Both the position numbers and the translations under genes were made by a program. A stretch of DNA of 64,000 bases from Nemania diffusa (lineage: Eukaryota; Ascomycota; Sordariomycetes; Xylariales; Xylariaceae): NCBI GenBank assembly GCA_038501195.1, contig JBBPUQ010000010.1, forward strand, positions 265,501 to 329,500. The letters are read 5' to 3'. The notes under the pieces are model-generated. The model did no database searches. It saw only the letters and a program-made list of their open reading frames with translations, and had not been told where the DNA came from. This document shows, one piece after another, positions 1 to 13,300 of the stretch; position 1 is the first letter of the stretch; every line of letters starts with the position of its first letter.

Positions 1-1210
1 AGCTCGGCCATGGCCTAAATCGACCAAGCACCGGCTACAGCAGATTTCCGAGCATGAGATTGGTCAACTGCTAGGCAGGGCGGGAGAGGCGGTTGCCCAG
101 CAGAGCTTGTTAGCGGGTACAGACATGCCGGGCATACGCCCTGAACGCTGCTGTAGCCGCACAGCATTTGCGCTAGGTACATAAGGTACCACCACCTACA
201 GTACTGTACCTTAGCCTGGTTCTATGCAGGCTTCTTCAGTCCTTCTAGCGTCAAGCGCCAAGAGAATCGATACTTTGGTGAAAGTACCGCGAGGTACTCT
301 GTACCCCTCACCCCTCAATAGATCAAGCCACTGATGCCGTCGTGCTGGCCTGCCTACATGTGGCTTCGGGTTCGCTCCCCAGTTTCAATGCGGGGGTCAG
401 GAGGTTCCGCACTTGGTCCTGCTCATATCCATTGTGAATTTCATAACTTCATCCTAGCACCAACGGCCGTAGCTGCATGTGCAAGTAAGGAATGGGGGCC
501 GTTTAGTTCTCTTATTCGAGTTGTTTGTCATTTTTACGAGAGATCAATGCAGGTCATTACTATTCATTATGTACCGTTGTTCGGTATTGCAACTTGAAGT
601 ACCGTCGGAGACTTTCAAAGGATCTGATAACCGTCGTGCTCAGAATAATTAAGCTCTTTTCATCATCGGCTCGACTCCTGTTCCCTTGCAGCAGTAGCTT
701 AGCCACCTAAGTTTTATGGCCCGGGAATCAAGTCCTACATGCGCCGCGCTTGCATGTGCGTGTGTAAGTACAGCTGGTATGTATCATCTCTCCATGCGTC
801 ACTTGTGTCTGTGGGTGCATGCAGATATTATAGCAGAATCCACGCCATTAGCGACGTGCAATTGTAAAGTAGTCGGGATACTAAATAGAATAGTGCGACA
901 TGAATAGTGGCATAGGGCGGCCTATTTACGCTAGGTGCGCTACACATCTCCCCTCGATCGGTTTGTTATCTTCTAGTCTAGTTTCCAGACATCATAGACT
1001 ACACTAGAGTTAACACTCGGCAGTGACCGATCTTACAGGGATCTGTAATTCAAGAGATACCCTGACCTAGCGCGCCAGGGTCGCCGACCTATAATATGGG
1101 GGCGGAATAAAGTCGCAAAGGGAGATGGTCATATGCACGGCCAGGTGACCAGATATGGAAGGCTTCGAGAAGGTTGAGAAGAAAACATGCCGTGGCAAAG
1201 CGGTGTCACA

Positions 1211-1236
1211 CTGCAGCGCACTGCAGCGCACTGCAG
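1211..1236. repeat. 10-bp tandem repeat
   Basis: The unit CTGCAGCGCA is present 2.6 times, each copy containing a PstI-type CTGCAG. It is short and intergenic, with no evident function. Confidence 0.8.
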
Positions 1237-4200
1237 CACATATGGATTAGCAGGTCGGAGGTCGGGCAGTCGTCGATTCTTAGTTCCCGCCTCGAAACTG
1301 GAAGTCTTGATTGATTTGCATGATAAAGCCTGCTCATCACCGCGCAGAATGCAAGCCAAGAACGTGTCGAATTTCACCTCGTTTGCATCCCCTCTCTCCC
1401 TGACGTGGGAGACGTGGGTCGGGGTGCTTATTAGGCGGGAACTTGGGAGTGCTGGCGTGATTGATGCCATTGGGTAGGCATGGTGCTGCGGTCTCCAGGT
1501 AGTGTAGATTCAGAGCGCTAAACTACCCACCGTTGCATCACGACCATAGCGAGGTAGTATTGGATCGGTTATTACTAAGTATAGATATTATAAACGGGAC
1601 TGTTAAGAGGAGGTTGGCGTTTCGAACCACTCTTACATTTTCGCCCAACGGGATCTATGTATGATCTATCCATCTAAGTGTATGTGAGTATTCCGTATCT
1701 ACAGATTACGCACAGGTATAGTTGATTTGTTTTATGGATTTAGGGCTACCCATCTATTGACTTAGTCTATGCGTTGGTGGTAACCCCAACCTCGCCTATC
1801 TATCAACTACTTAGCTCTTTCTAAATTCCGCCGAGGAGTTGTCGGGTACCTCATGAAGAGGTAGGCATAGGGAGCTAGTTTTATGACTAGTCTGTAATGA
1901 TAATGATAATCCGAGGTCCTACTTGGTAACGCATCGGCCGATGCCGAAGCCAGCAAAGTTCCAATCTGGCCATGAATGATGCTAAAGGTGAAGGTCGTAG
2001 TGATAGATAGGTAAGGCATGTTATCTGGAGTGTGTAGTCCGCATGTGGAGATTTGGTTGGATGTTCGTAGAAGCTCTAGAAGACAGATGCAGATCCGAGC
2101 TCCTCTATCTACCTGGTACCTACTTACCTAGTGCGAACCCATCATTAACATGAATGTTATTAGTTATCACGAGTAAAAGCCGCTTCACACGCCTACAGTT
2201 CATATACTCCAGCCTACCATTGGGCGTGCATTTCGTATCCGTATCGACGATGTCTATGTGATGGCGGCTCGGGTTGTATAGGAAACCACCCGCATTGTTG
2301 GATGATCGGTGGGCGCCGCGAGTTTCGTTTTTGTGTGCTTGAGGACACCAACATGCTTTTCGCAAATCACCGTTTACCTCTCCGATTTTGGATCGGAAGG
2401 CTATAAAAGAGACTCTTCGTCTAAGAGCCTAATCTACCTAGCTGCAGGACGCAGGAGACTGGGATTGCATCTACTTTGCCCTTCGTGGCCAAATGCCCGA
2501 AAACCTCATCGAAGCTACATGAATCATGCCATCTACGTATTGCTGTCAAAGGGCAGAATATCGATGTAGGTGGCTTGCTCCTTAGCTTTCCAACAGGCGG
2601 TCGTGTCCAGAAGCGGGAGCTGCATGGAACACGACGATGGGGGTCCAAGATAACGATCGAAGCTCGATGGAAGCCCAAGAAGTAGGTCGCAATTAGAGGT
2701 CGGCTTAGCTCTCGTTCGCCCACTTATTATTTATCATACTAGGACGCGAACAACATCGAAGACGGGAAGCATTACTACATACCTACATACATACTCAACC
2801 CACATTATTAACACTACACTACGACTGCAAGTGTGTACAGTAGTGTAGGTAGGTATTTGATGGCAATGTGCAATTGGACGAGAGCGGAACAAGACGAAGC
2901 CCAGTTTCATCAAGGCCAGGCCAACAGGAGAATCTGCCGAGGCTGCCAGGCCAGGGGTATAGGGCTCATCATTGCCGAATAAGTTTCTATGCCTCTCCTC
3001 CGTGACCAATGTCTTGTCAGCTTGACGCTGCTGACTGAGTGATCTTAACCCGATCGTAGCAAATCATGGCTGTAAGTTTGCGACATGTCTATGATTGCTA
3101 GACTACCTACCTACCTTCGGTACAAAGTATGTTTGTTACCTAGGCAGTACGCATAGTCACCCGAAATATGTAATTTATGGATGCCCATAAGACTTGCACC
3201 AACAATACGCTAGAGAGCGCCTCTCGTGATGACCGTCACTCACTGACAAAGACATTCCAGTATAACGCGTGCGTGATTATCATACTGAGTAGATTAAACC
3301 CTCACGTCAATATCTCGTCAGCCTGCGGAAGCCGGACTATTGGGTATACTGGCACCCGTCATCAAATACTGAATATCCAAGCACTGTACTACCCAGGCCA
3401 TCCACTTTCTCTCTCAGGTGGAGAGTCTACCTATATTAATTGCACACCTCCTGGCGGGCCTCCTGATAGCTCGGCGCACTGAGCACGCTTGCTCTCTGCT
3501 TACAGATGACAATCCGCGTGCGCTCGAAGCGGTCTGTTCCGGCGAGTTGAGTTATCTGCCGACGTCTAGACTCTTTGGTTCGATATTGAAATGAAGTTCC
3601 CACAAGTCTGGTGGTGCACATACCTTTGCTCGGGACTTGGCAAACCGGCTGAGAATGGTAGTTTGTCGTATAAGCTTCGAACTTACGAACTTCGAGATCG
3701 CTAGTAGGTTCATCTACCAAGGGCTTATCGCTATAGATGGCGCTCGATATTGGGGATCCCAAGCCATAGGAATCAAGTGATATAGGCATTAGAGTCGGCC
3801 CTGTCGTTACCGCTACTTGATGGAGGAGCGCATTTTTAATATATGAAGTCTAAGAAAGCAGGGTTTCTTTCACATGTGAAGACGTCAAATGACCATACTC
3901 TACCTAGGTAGTTTAGGTAGTAGCTCAAAACTAGACACATGCCTATACACTACACACTACTTACACAGCACAACATGGCGGCAGTTACCCAGGCCTCCGG
4001 GATAGCTGCATATGAGTGTCGTGGGGTAGGTAACAGGCTGGTAGCGCTGAGCGACAGTGTAACCCACACTCCAGCAACTAATACCAAGCCAGCCAGCTGC
4101 ACGGCTGTCTAGACTACTGTTATTATATACACTATCACCAGCTAGATAATTAATAATGCACTCAATGATGGAATATATTGCCATGCACCACCACTCTATA

Positions 4201-4400
4201 CCTACTTGCAAGTCACGGCGGGTTGCAAACAGTAAGCAGCAACGAGCATTCAACCGGTTTCGAAGCTAGCCAGCGAGTTAGATCTCTTAAGTGGGTGTGC
4301 CAAGGCCATCGAAGCTCATCAACACTAAAAGTCACTTGGGCGAACTGCTAAACCAATGTGCTGTAGCGTAGCTTGCTCAGAAGCCTGGTCTCTGCACAGG

Positions 4401-4420
4401 TACCTACCTACCTACCTACC
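4401..4420. repeat. (TACC)5 microsatellite
   Basis: Five perfect copies of TACC. It is the longest uninterrupted example of the TACC/GGTA tetranucleotide that recurs throughout the intergenic DNA of this window. Confidence 0.9.
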
Positions 4421-6249
4421 CTTAACCAGACGGTTTTCAGTGGGGGGAGGCTACCAGGTACTGTATAGCCGACGGACGTTAGTTGTTACTAGTTGTTAAT
4501 CAGAGGAGCTACTCTGTAATGGGACTCTGCTCGAGGAAGCAGAGCGAGGGGACCCCCGACGATCGCGAACAGCTACACTTCCTAGGTTCTACCGTAGTCT
4601 AGTGTATGCTGAAAATGTCGTGCCGCTTAACCGATGAGGCTTTGGGATCTTCGCTGCAAGTCAATGGTTGTGACAGGCCGGAATCAAACGTTGCAAGAAG
4701 CTAGCGACCCCCCCCTAGTAAATCTACATTATACTTGCTTATCATCTGGGAGCGCTTGCTAGGCGCCATAGGATGTTCGTGGTATCGAACGGTAGTCTGG
4801 CGTGGTGGTGGTAGTGAAGTGGTATGCGTAGGCATGTCTGTTGGATGGACACCTATTCTCGTCCCTGTCCCTTCATCACCACGTTCCGTCAACTTCCGGT
4901 CAGTGTACCGGTCAACGCATGCTCGAACAATTGTCATGCGAATACCTAATGATGGTGTTCAGGGGCGAGGGAATGGTCCCTTTCTACAGTTCCACTCTGG
5001 CCTGTCTGCTGTCCAGTGCAGAGCGAGCGACGATCTCGGATCTTAATTCAGGCTGCCAGGGGCCCGGTCTCGTTGTGGTCACTGCACTGCTCTCCGAATC
5101 CTCTCGCGCAGGGCCGGTTCTAATGTTAGCACAAAAGGTAACGGGACGGCAACACCGCCACGATCGCCCATCTTCCTGATCTTTGTGATTCCTCCATGAT
5201 AGTCAAATATAACGTCGGTAGTCAAACGGCCGCCCCGCTCCCTATACCGTAGAGGAGGAGGGTCTAGGGCAAAAGAAAACGCTGGCCATGTTTCACCTGT
5301 CGTACGAACGGTGCAATACGGAATCCTTAGAGGGCTATTGATGGCTTCGTGAGGCTGTGCGGTGTGGTCTGAGAGGTGAAAACAGCCGAGGCATTGAGGC
5401 ATGGAGGAATCTCCGGGATGAGGCCGAATCGAGTTGGACAAAAAAAGAATGCCTATTTGCAAGCAACGTAGAGATCGGAAAGTGTAGGTATTTCCATATC
5501 GTCCCATGAGTTCTCCCATCTTCATCATAAGCATATCCTAGTACCTATGTAGGCTGCTTGGTAACGGGTCAGGTCAGGGGTAACACGGACCAACAGCGCA
5601 AGGAGACATAAAGCGCGAGCATACTTACATGCCTAGCATGTATCGCCGTACTGTACATATCTTTGTCTTCTCTGCTGTACACATCACTACCTACTGTAAA
5701 ATAGAGGCAGAAAAAAAACGGCCTGAACAAATATTCCAAATATGCCGAGCAAAGTAATTGTTGATATTGGTAGTCAGTACACTCGAAATACATACCTATC
5801 CAGCTATCTCTAATTCCTGTCTGCTCCAGTTAGTTGCTGTAGCTAGGAGGAAGTTATCAATAACCAATAATCCATAGATTGAAACTTGAAAAGGGCGGAG
5901 GCTAATTGTGTAATGCTGCCCTGAAAGAGCGAGGGGAAGAGAGAAGCACAAACAGACTTCAGGGACAGACTGACCTACCTACTGTACCTAAAGTACCCAG
6001 GGGTCGTGGCAGCTGTTTAGCTTATTTTAGTACGTACATACTTTGTAGACGAGTGATACCTACCTACATGACCTACTGTAGAGGCTAGCACTGATGTGTA
6101 CTTCTGTGCAGTACCTCTAGTACCGCTAGCCATCAGCCACACATCCCCTGCTCCTTGATACATTGGAGGTTCTGGCTCCTCGCTCCTCTCAATACCCTAG
6201 CGTAGAGAGGTACATACCTACCGTTCTTTAACCAACCTATAACCAACCT

Positions 6250-6298
6250 ACCACCACCATCATCACCACCATCACCACCACTACCACCACTACCACCA
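6250..6298. repeat. Imperfect (ACC/ATC)n trinucleotide repeat
   Basis: About 16 trinucleotide units, mostly ACC with ATC and ACT variants. Read on the minus strand it gives a Gly/Ser/Asp-rich frame, but nothing around it suggests a gene. Confidence 0.8.
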
Positions 6299-7609
6299 AT
6301 ACCAGAGCACCAAAGGCGTTTCTCCGGTTTATCTCCTAAATTCAACGTTAACATTGGGTAGGCATCAGCCGCCAAGCGCCAGTAATAAACAAACCATGAA
6401 CAAGTCACCTTACAGCCAGCAGCATTATTCAGTCACGTTTTATCTACCTATCTGCCTGGGAGGTTATCTGGTGTATCACGTCAAATAGGCTCCGCCGTCT
6501 CTACCTACCTAGGTAGTTGTCTAATTCACCTACCTAGTGTAGTTACCTATCTTCTGTTAGGTAGTGTGTGTGTATGCAAGTATGTAAGTATATGTGGGCG
6601 ATGAAGTAAGTCTACTGTAGGTAGGTAAGTAAATCCTCATCGCTCGGGGTGTCTGAAGGAGTAGGAGGAGGAGAGAGTGGGAATACTAAGGTATGTATGT
6701 ACCTGCTATACCTGACCTGGGTATGCTGTAGACTAAGAGTGTCGAAAGATCAAGCACCATGTAGGTACATTCGACGAAGTCTCTGCAGTAAACCCCCCGT
6801 CTCTGCATCGCAGTAGTCCTGCAGGGCACCCCGGTCGCCCTTCTTTTTCAACAAGTATTCCCGCTGATCGTAGAGAGGGTGGCCATCCACTTAGCTGTCG
6901 ACTCGCCCATTCGCTCCCCTCCCTTTCATTAGTGATGCGCCCCCCGAACGACCCCCCATCATCATCTTGATCGCGCGAGCCTGTGTACGTACCAGTATAG
7001 AGCAACAACAGCCAAAGGCCTGCCAGTGTTCACCATCTCACTACCCATCTCGCCTGTTTCCGTGTGAGCCACTAGACGGAGTGGAAACACAGGACCGGGC
7101 ATCCTTGCTCATGGTCTCCTTGCACTAGCGGGGATCCATGCTGGTCCTAGTAACCCTGCTCTTCTGGAGTCGACTCTGGACTACCTCAGTACGCATAGGT
7201 ACCTACCTACTGACCTTTGGAGTCTTGAGCTAAGAGCGCGAGAGGGTCTCGTCTGTTGTACCTAGCTCTGGCTCCTTTGTTCTCTGCCGTTACCTTCGCG
7301 CGCTAGAAATGGTGGGGCGTGCAGCTTCGGCGGAGGCGTTGCTTGTTTCCTAGTGGTGTCGTGAGAGAAAGACAGGTACCGTTGAACGACATGGATGTCC
7401 ATGTCCATGTCTAGGTCCATTATGTTCATGGGGCCTGGGGGATGGAGAGCATCGAGCATGGGGGGTGAAGCGAACGAGACCGAAGAGAGCAACACATCTC
7501 GACTTATATCTGAAGCCTAGCACTCACATCCCGCCTCTGAGCTCCCCTTCTCATGCAGTCTATATCCCCTCTGCCTCTTGAGTCTCGTCATCCAACTTTT
7601 TCCATATTA

Positions 7610-7736
7610 ATGTCATTTACCCACACCAGTCAACTTGCTTGTCGTTGATGGCCCAGACTTCCTAGTCCTTGCCCGAGCCCTGAGACAGTACCACATCTCC
7701 CTTCCGGCCCTCGAATTTATCCATATGCGTGTTTGA
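7610..7736 (+). promoter_or_regulatory. Three short upstream ORFs before the PRO1-like start
   Basis: Three ATG-started minimal frames lie in the 190 nt before the start codon at 7795: 12 codons at 7610-7648, 5 codons at 7648-7665, and 3 codons at 7725-7736. The first stop and second start overlap in a TGATG, a layout that permits termination-reinitiation. Whether they are in the mature leader is not known from sequence. If so, they could damp translation of the regulator. Confidence 0.45.
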
Positions 7737-7794
7737 TCGAAAGCACGTTACATCCCCTCGATTATACTATCATAGTGCTTTATATTACGTAGAC

Positions 7795-10381
7795 ATGACT
7801 GTCTCCGGCCCTCCACAGTCGAACTCGGCCAAGGACGCACAGGCGGCCCGTAAGCGCAGGAGAAGGGCGCCCGCCGGGGGAGCTGCCGATGATTGCTTTA
7901 CATGCATTAAGAGGAATACAAAATGCGATCGCCGGAGGCCATACTGCTCGCAGTGCCTGGAGATAGGAAACGAATGTTCTGGCTACAAGACACAGTTAAC
8001 CTGGGGAGTCGGTGTGGCGAGCCGAGGCAAGCTGAGAGGTCTCTCTCTGCCTATTGCTAAGGCACCCCCCGTTGCGCCTGTGGCCAAGAAGTCGGCGTCA
8101 CGGGCGAGAGCAAGCTCTGCCGTGACCCCAACCCAGTGGAGCGACACGGAGGAGGTAGCGCAGAGACACCATCAAAGAGACGGTGTCGATATCGGCGTAC
8201 ACCACGGCGCCTCCGTCCCCGCCACCCCTTACGGAACATACCCAGACTACCCAAGGTTTTCGCAGGCAGAGCCGCCCGTGACGATGTCGCATGCGGCATG
8301 GGGCAGTCTTCCCGCGTATGCCGGGCACATGGGCGGACATGAACATCCGAGATTCCATAAGCTTAATACCTCACTAAGTCATTATCCCATCATGGGCGAG
8401 CCGCTGTCTGCATCAGTCGACTCTCTTAGCGATGTGGATTACACCTTGTCACCGATGGCACACTCGTTCCCGCGAGAGGAGATGCCGTTTATGCACAGCC
8501 CAACGCTCATCTACGAGAATTATACGAACCACAGCTCCCCCGTACCACAGAGCCCTGCTGCTATCATGATCGACCACCGGGCGCCAACATCTTGCCCGAG
8601 CCTCGTGTATGCGCCGTCCGAGCACAGTTCTAGCCTGGGCTCACACCACGACTCTTTCGGCCCGAGACTGATCCCGGACAACGACACGTTGAGTAAGAGC
8701 TACTTTTAAACCCCGTGATACCCGAGCCGCGGTGACTGACGGCTGCTTAGGCGTTCCGGAGATGGACTCGTATAGCACCAGCCCGCACTCGACAGGAGGT
8801 CATTTCTGGGCTACTTCGAACTCTCGGGACGACGACGTGAATTCTCATCACGGAATGGAGCCCGCCTCGGGTCTTCCCCCCTCCTACGAGAGCCACTCGC
8901 TACAGGTTAGCTCTGATCTCATTAATAAGCTGCCTTTCTTCATGGACTACTACGAAAATATCATGTGCCCGTCACTCGTGCTCATTGATGGGCCCAATAA
9001 CCCCTATCGAGAACACATCCTGCGGCTAGCGTCGAGTAGTCGAAGCCTCCAGCATGCCATTTGTGCCCTGTCCGCCTGTAATCTAAGGATGAAGAGAAGG
9101 CTAAGTCTTGGCCAACACACCAGGAACTCCCCGTTGGCGGCAACAGAAAATGGTGGCACTGAGCATGGCTCCGATTCGCATGTGGATGATCGTTCTTTAG
9201 CAGAGGAACACGATCACCGCAATCTCGCTGTCCACCTGTTGAATTTGCAGCTCAACGACCCCTCAAAAGCCTGCCATGATTCAGTCCTAGCCACCATCCT
9301 ACTCCTATGCCACTACCGAATGGTTGAGTCTGGAGTGGCGAAATTCCATACCCAATTTGCAGGCGTTAAGAAAATCCTCAGTATGCGACGCTCGGTTCAA
9401 TTGCAGGGCTCCCGCCAGTCTGCATGGATGGAAGCTATCTTTACCTATTTCGACTCAATTTCTGCGAGCATTAATGACCGAGAAGCTCAACTGACCAACT
9501 CCTTTCTTGGAATGTCTGCAGAAACCACTCTTTTGCCACCCGGTGCTGAGAACTTAGTTGGCTGCGATCGTGAGCTTTTCCAGACCATTCATAAGCTAGG
9601 ACGTCTAAATCTCCTATCTCAAAATCGACCAGTCCAGAGCGTAGTAGCAACATCTAGCGACCGAGGCGAAACCCCAACCACGTTTTCGCCCTTGGGTTCA
9701 CCCCTAGCACACAATCTCAAGCAGGAGCCCGGTAGCCTCTTTGGCACAACACACCGCTACGATGGTAATGGATTTGCGACCAAGTTTGACGACGAGGAAA
9801 TCCTTTCCTCTGGTCTCGGCTCACCCCACTTTGAAGATCATCGTTCTAATTTCTGGCGCGAATGGAAGGAAGCCCACACGGCTCTCCAGACTTGGGAGTT
9901 CGATCCCCAGCGCCTAGTTGCCTCTCTCCCTAACTCAACGTCTCAGGAGCAGATCCGTGGTCTACATAACTTGTCGGAGGCCTTCCGCTACGCCGCTCTG
10001 CTCTACATCGAGCGCCTAGCATCACCAAGTATTGCTTCCAATCACAACAACTTTCGCAATCTAGTCAGCCAGGTTATCTACTATGCCACATCTCTTGACG
10101 CTGGCAGCAGTGCTGAGAAGTTCCTTCTTTGGCCCCTTTTCGTTGCGGGCAGCGAGTGCGTCAACGAGCTGCAACAGAACATTGTGCGTAACAAATGCCG
10201 CGATATTATGTCTCGTAGTGGCTACATGAACAACATGGCAGCCATGGACGTGTTAGAGCGCCTCTGGCTCACCAACGACGTCGCAACGCCTGGGAGTAAA
10301 CTAGGCGTCAGGACAGGTCCCTTCAACTGGACTAAGTGCATCGGCGGCCCTGGTGTTGAGGTCGAATGGATCATGTTTTAG
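7795..10381 (+). CDS. pro1: Zn2Cys6 transcription factor, PRO1/ADV-1/NosA family
   Basis: Two exons, 7795-8692 and 8751-10381, give 842 residues. The 58-bp intron has a GTAAGA donor, a CTGAC branch site and TTAG acceptor, and rejoins the frame as DTLSVPEMD. An earlier frame opens with GTG at 7729, so the ATG at 7795 is taken as start. A basic stretch (residues 19-24) precedes the zinc cluster with Cys34, 37, 44, 51, 54 and 61 (CX2CX6CX6CX2CX6C). The following block, GYKTQLTWGVGVASRGKLRG, is a hallmark of the PRO1 group. The second exon carries the long helical Fungal_trans_2-type region. Family knowledge: PRO1 (Sordaria) and ADV-1 (Neurospora) are nuclear regulators of fruiting-body development and cell fusion; NosA is the Aspergillus counterpart. 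The product is longer than the roughly 700 residues I recall for PRO1, with extra Ser/Pro-rich linker. Confidence 0.94.
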
Positions 10382-13300
10382 TATATAGGGTGGTTTGTTC
10401 TTCTTCTTTCTTGCTCTTTTTATGTTGGTACACACCTAAAAAGAGCTGTCGAGCTAAACTTGGCTACTGGGCAATCATGGGAAAGGAGTTTTGTTTTGCT
10501 GATATTCTTTTCACCTCATATCCCCCCTGTTTGGTTGTCTTTGATTTCGGTGCTCTTACTGATATTCACGGTTTTTTGTCATGACCTTGTACAATAACAT
10601 ATTCGCATGGATTTTATGGATGATGGTTCTTCAGACGGGCAGGCCTAACAAGGCTCTGGAAAACGGATCACAAGATACGGATTTTGTATGTGTGTATGTA
10701 TGTATGCTAGGGGACTATGGTGGCTGTGGTTACGCGGCTAGGCGGTGGTTATTTGAAAGGAAACGAAACTTGGAGCATATAAAACTTTGCATACATATGT
10801 ACATGAAGTGGACAAATGAAGATATCATTATGATTTCACCTATGCACATATTCTTACATGTATATGACCATTATCACTCTTCACTTTCATAAATGGGACT
10901 TTGGCAATTTAGAACATTCTGAGCTTTATTTCGTCTGGATTGACGTCTCTTTGGGTCAGATTTCGCAAAGAAACCCACACCCCTGTCTCCAAGATCTGCG
11001 ATCCTTTTTACCAAAGCTGTCGTGCCATTGAGCTACCTGGCATAAGCGAACCACTGGAATCCTAAGTTCCTATCAAGGCACCTAACCTAGTATCTATGCC
11101 GCAACAGTAGCCTTCCTTGTACTCCAACGTTTTACGCAATTGTATAACCTACATAGGTCGTAGTCGTTAAAATTTGGAGATAGGTAGCTAGATACTCAGA
11201 TAGAGCATAATGGGCTCCCCTTGTTGGGGTTATATTACGAATGACCTCACACTCTCTATGTTTCGAAGTCAAGGTACGTGCTCTCGCTCAGGATATTATT
11301 TTGAGCCTAAGAATCGTATCCATGCAGGTTCTTCCAACTTTAGATCATAAGTAGAATATCACATAATCTAGAATTAAAAGGCTCTCTTCTATGTTTGTTC
11401 TCTTCTTAGATTCAATAAAAATAACAAGCAAAGTCCTAGGCCAGCTCTATTGCATATCAGGCAGCCTTTCCTCTCCATGGAGTTGTAGAGGATTCCCGTG
11501 CCACACCCATTTAAGTTCTCCCCTGTTAGGTTGGCAACCCTGCGCCTTTAGTCAAGCCACAAAGCACCTTATCCAAGCTGCGAGGCCTACTGTAAGTATG
11601 TAGGTCTCCATCGCCGCGCTGGTACATACCTAGACATTACCTGCTCAGGTGACAAGCGCGGAAACCTGCTGGTGCGACGCTCATAAATAACCAGTAGGCA
11701 GTCTTGATGGCGCCCTCTCGGTGCAGGCAGAGGCAGCTCAATTGCCCGCTGACCAGCAATAGATCTACACGGCGTTGAGATCTCGCCTCGCCTGGCGGCA
11801 CGGTACTTGCAAGTCAGTCAGCAGGCTTAGTCTACCCAGTCAGGGCCCCTAGCTGTCACTCGAAAAGCCGCACGAGTAGCCCACCGCGGAAAGCGGAAGC
11901 AGGTTTTTTTCGTCTCCGTCCCTAACAAGACAGAGAGAGAGCTCAGACAAATCACCACTAACAGCAACAAGCAACGACAAAAACGACAACACACCCTCTC
12001 CAGAACTAGCTGACCGACGCGACCCCATCACATCACTGCGGCACGGGTCGGCTCGGCACGGTATGGTACCTTGATGTAGCGTAGGGACGTAGGCTGGCTG
12101 GTTTCTGAGGACGGTACAGTACTTACATACATGCACTACAGCATGTAGTAGATCTGTACGGGGCAACGTAGGACTGTGGAGGGATGATGAGTGAGGTAAG
12201 TATGTATGCGTAGGTAAGGCGGAAAAAGACCCCTTCGTCCTCTCATCCCATGCCATCACACATCCTTCGCATGTATGTGCACTACATAACATAACAACGC
12301 AACGCAGCACCCCTCCATTTCCCATTTCACACGTATGATTTCCACATATGCGAATGGAATCATGTCCCCTGAAGGAAGCCCTGTCTCGTCGATGCTGGCA
12401 TCTAGCATACTAGCATACATACATACATGCATCTGTAGCTAGGTGTAGGTATAGGTATAATGTGTGTGAGTTGCGTGTGGGACGAGTTGTTGCCCGGCTC
12501 ATGTCGGGACCCTCGCTCACGCGCGCAATTAGCCTATTCCTATTCCCCTGGTCCAAGTCCTGTCAAGCGCATTTAGCGCCCCCCTCCCCCCCTTCCCTCC
12601 GCCCAACAAATCCCGATAGGTAGCCCGCTGTGGTCCGGGGGATGGATGGGTGGTGGATGGGTGGACCGATGCGAATGATCAGTTTCTTTCTCGCTCACCT
12701 TGCTACGATACGGGTCACCGCGTGTTGGGTTATGGGCAAAGCATGTGGTTCGAGCTGGTTCGGCCATGGGATCAGAGGCACGAGATCACTGACTTCACTT
12801 CTGAGGTAATAGATGGACACGCGTGGATGGAGTATACCTTCGTCTGCATACGGGTGGCTACCTCAACTGCCTCCTAACTTACTACTGCCTACCGAGAAAC
12901 TCGTCCTAAGAAGCTCTCTCAGTAAGCGCTGGCGCCAGCGTAAGATCTGGCTCTACGGCGGAGCCCTTCGTTTCTTCGTGGGCAGCGCATGTCGTTGCGT
13001 AATCTAGGTACCTCAACCCCTCTACGTTATCCCTCTCGTTTTGCCTTTGCTCTCGCTACAAGCGCTCGAGACGGAAAATAACTAGGTTGGATGAGGAGCA
13101 GCGCGTATGTAATCTCAACTATGAGGTCTCGCAAAATGTAAAGAGTTCCCGTAACGGCGTCAGGTCGACCAGAAACGCCGTTTGAGTTATTTGTGAAAGG
13201 CGAGATGGATCCTTTTGATCCAACTCGCGAAAGCGCTTCCGTGCGTACTTAGTGCACATATAGTTGTGAAGTAGGCTAATAGACCTCGGTGAGCTGACCA

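Larger units (their letters stand above)
1..7609. other. Gene-free region upstream of the PRO1-like gene
   Basis: No supportable gene. Open frames here are short, many lack a real ATG, and none shows a domain, a codon-biased stretch or a spliceable continuation. The stretch is rich in short TACC/GGTA tetranucleotide runs, contains two exact TACCTAGGTA palindromes (3901 and 6506), and has simple repeats listed separately. Much of the right part could be promoter and 5' leader of the developmental regulator that starts at 7795; that is inference. The longest frame (about 150 codons, minus strand near 5.1-5.5 kb) was not recognised and looks like chance. Confidence 0.6.

Noticed and set aside
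5079..5534. 151-codon minus-strand ORF
   Set aside because: No recognisable motif; overlaps other frames and sits in a gene desert. Chance is the simplest explanation.
10960..11050. tRNA-like string on the minus strand (TAGCTCAATGG resembles an A box)
   Set aside because: No complementary acceptor stem, no standard B box (GGTTCRANYCC) and no sensible anticodon arm could be folded.
11849..12325. 158-codon minus-strand ORF
   Set aside because: Low-complexity reading without domain or codon bias; no supporting neighbours.
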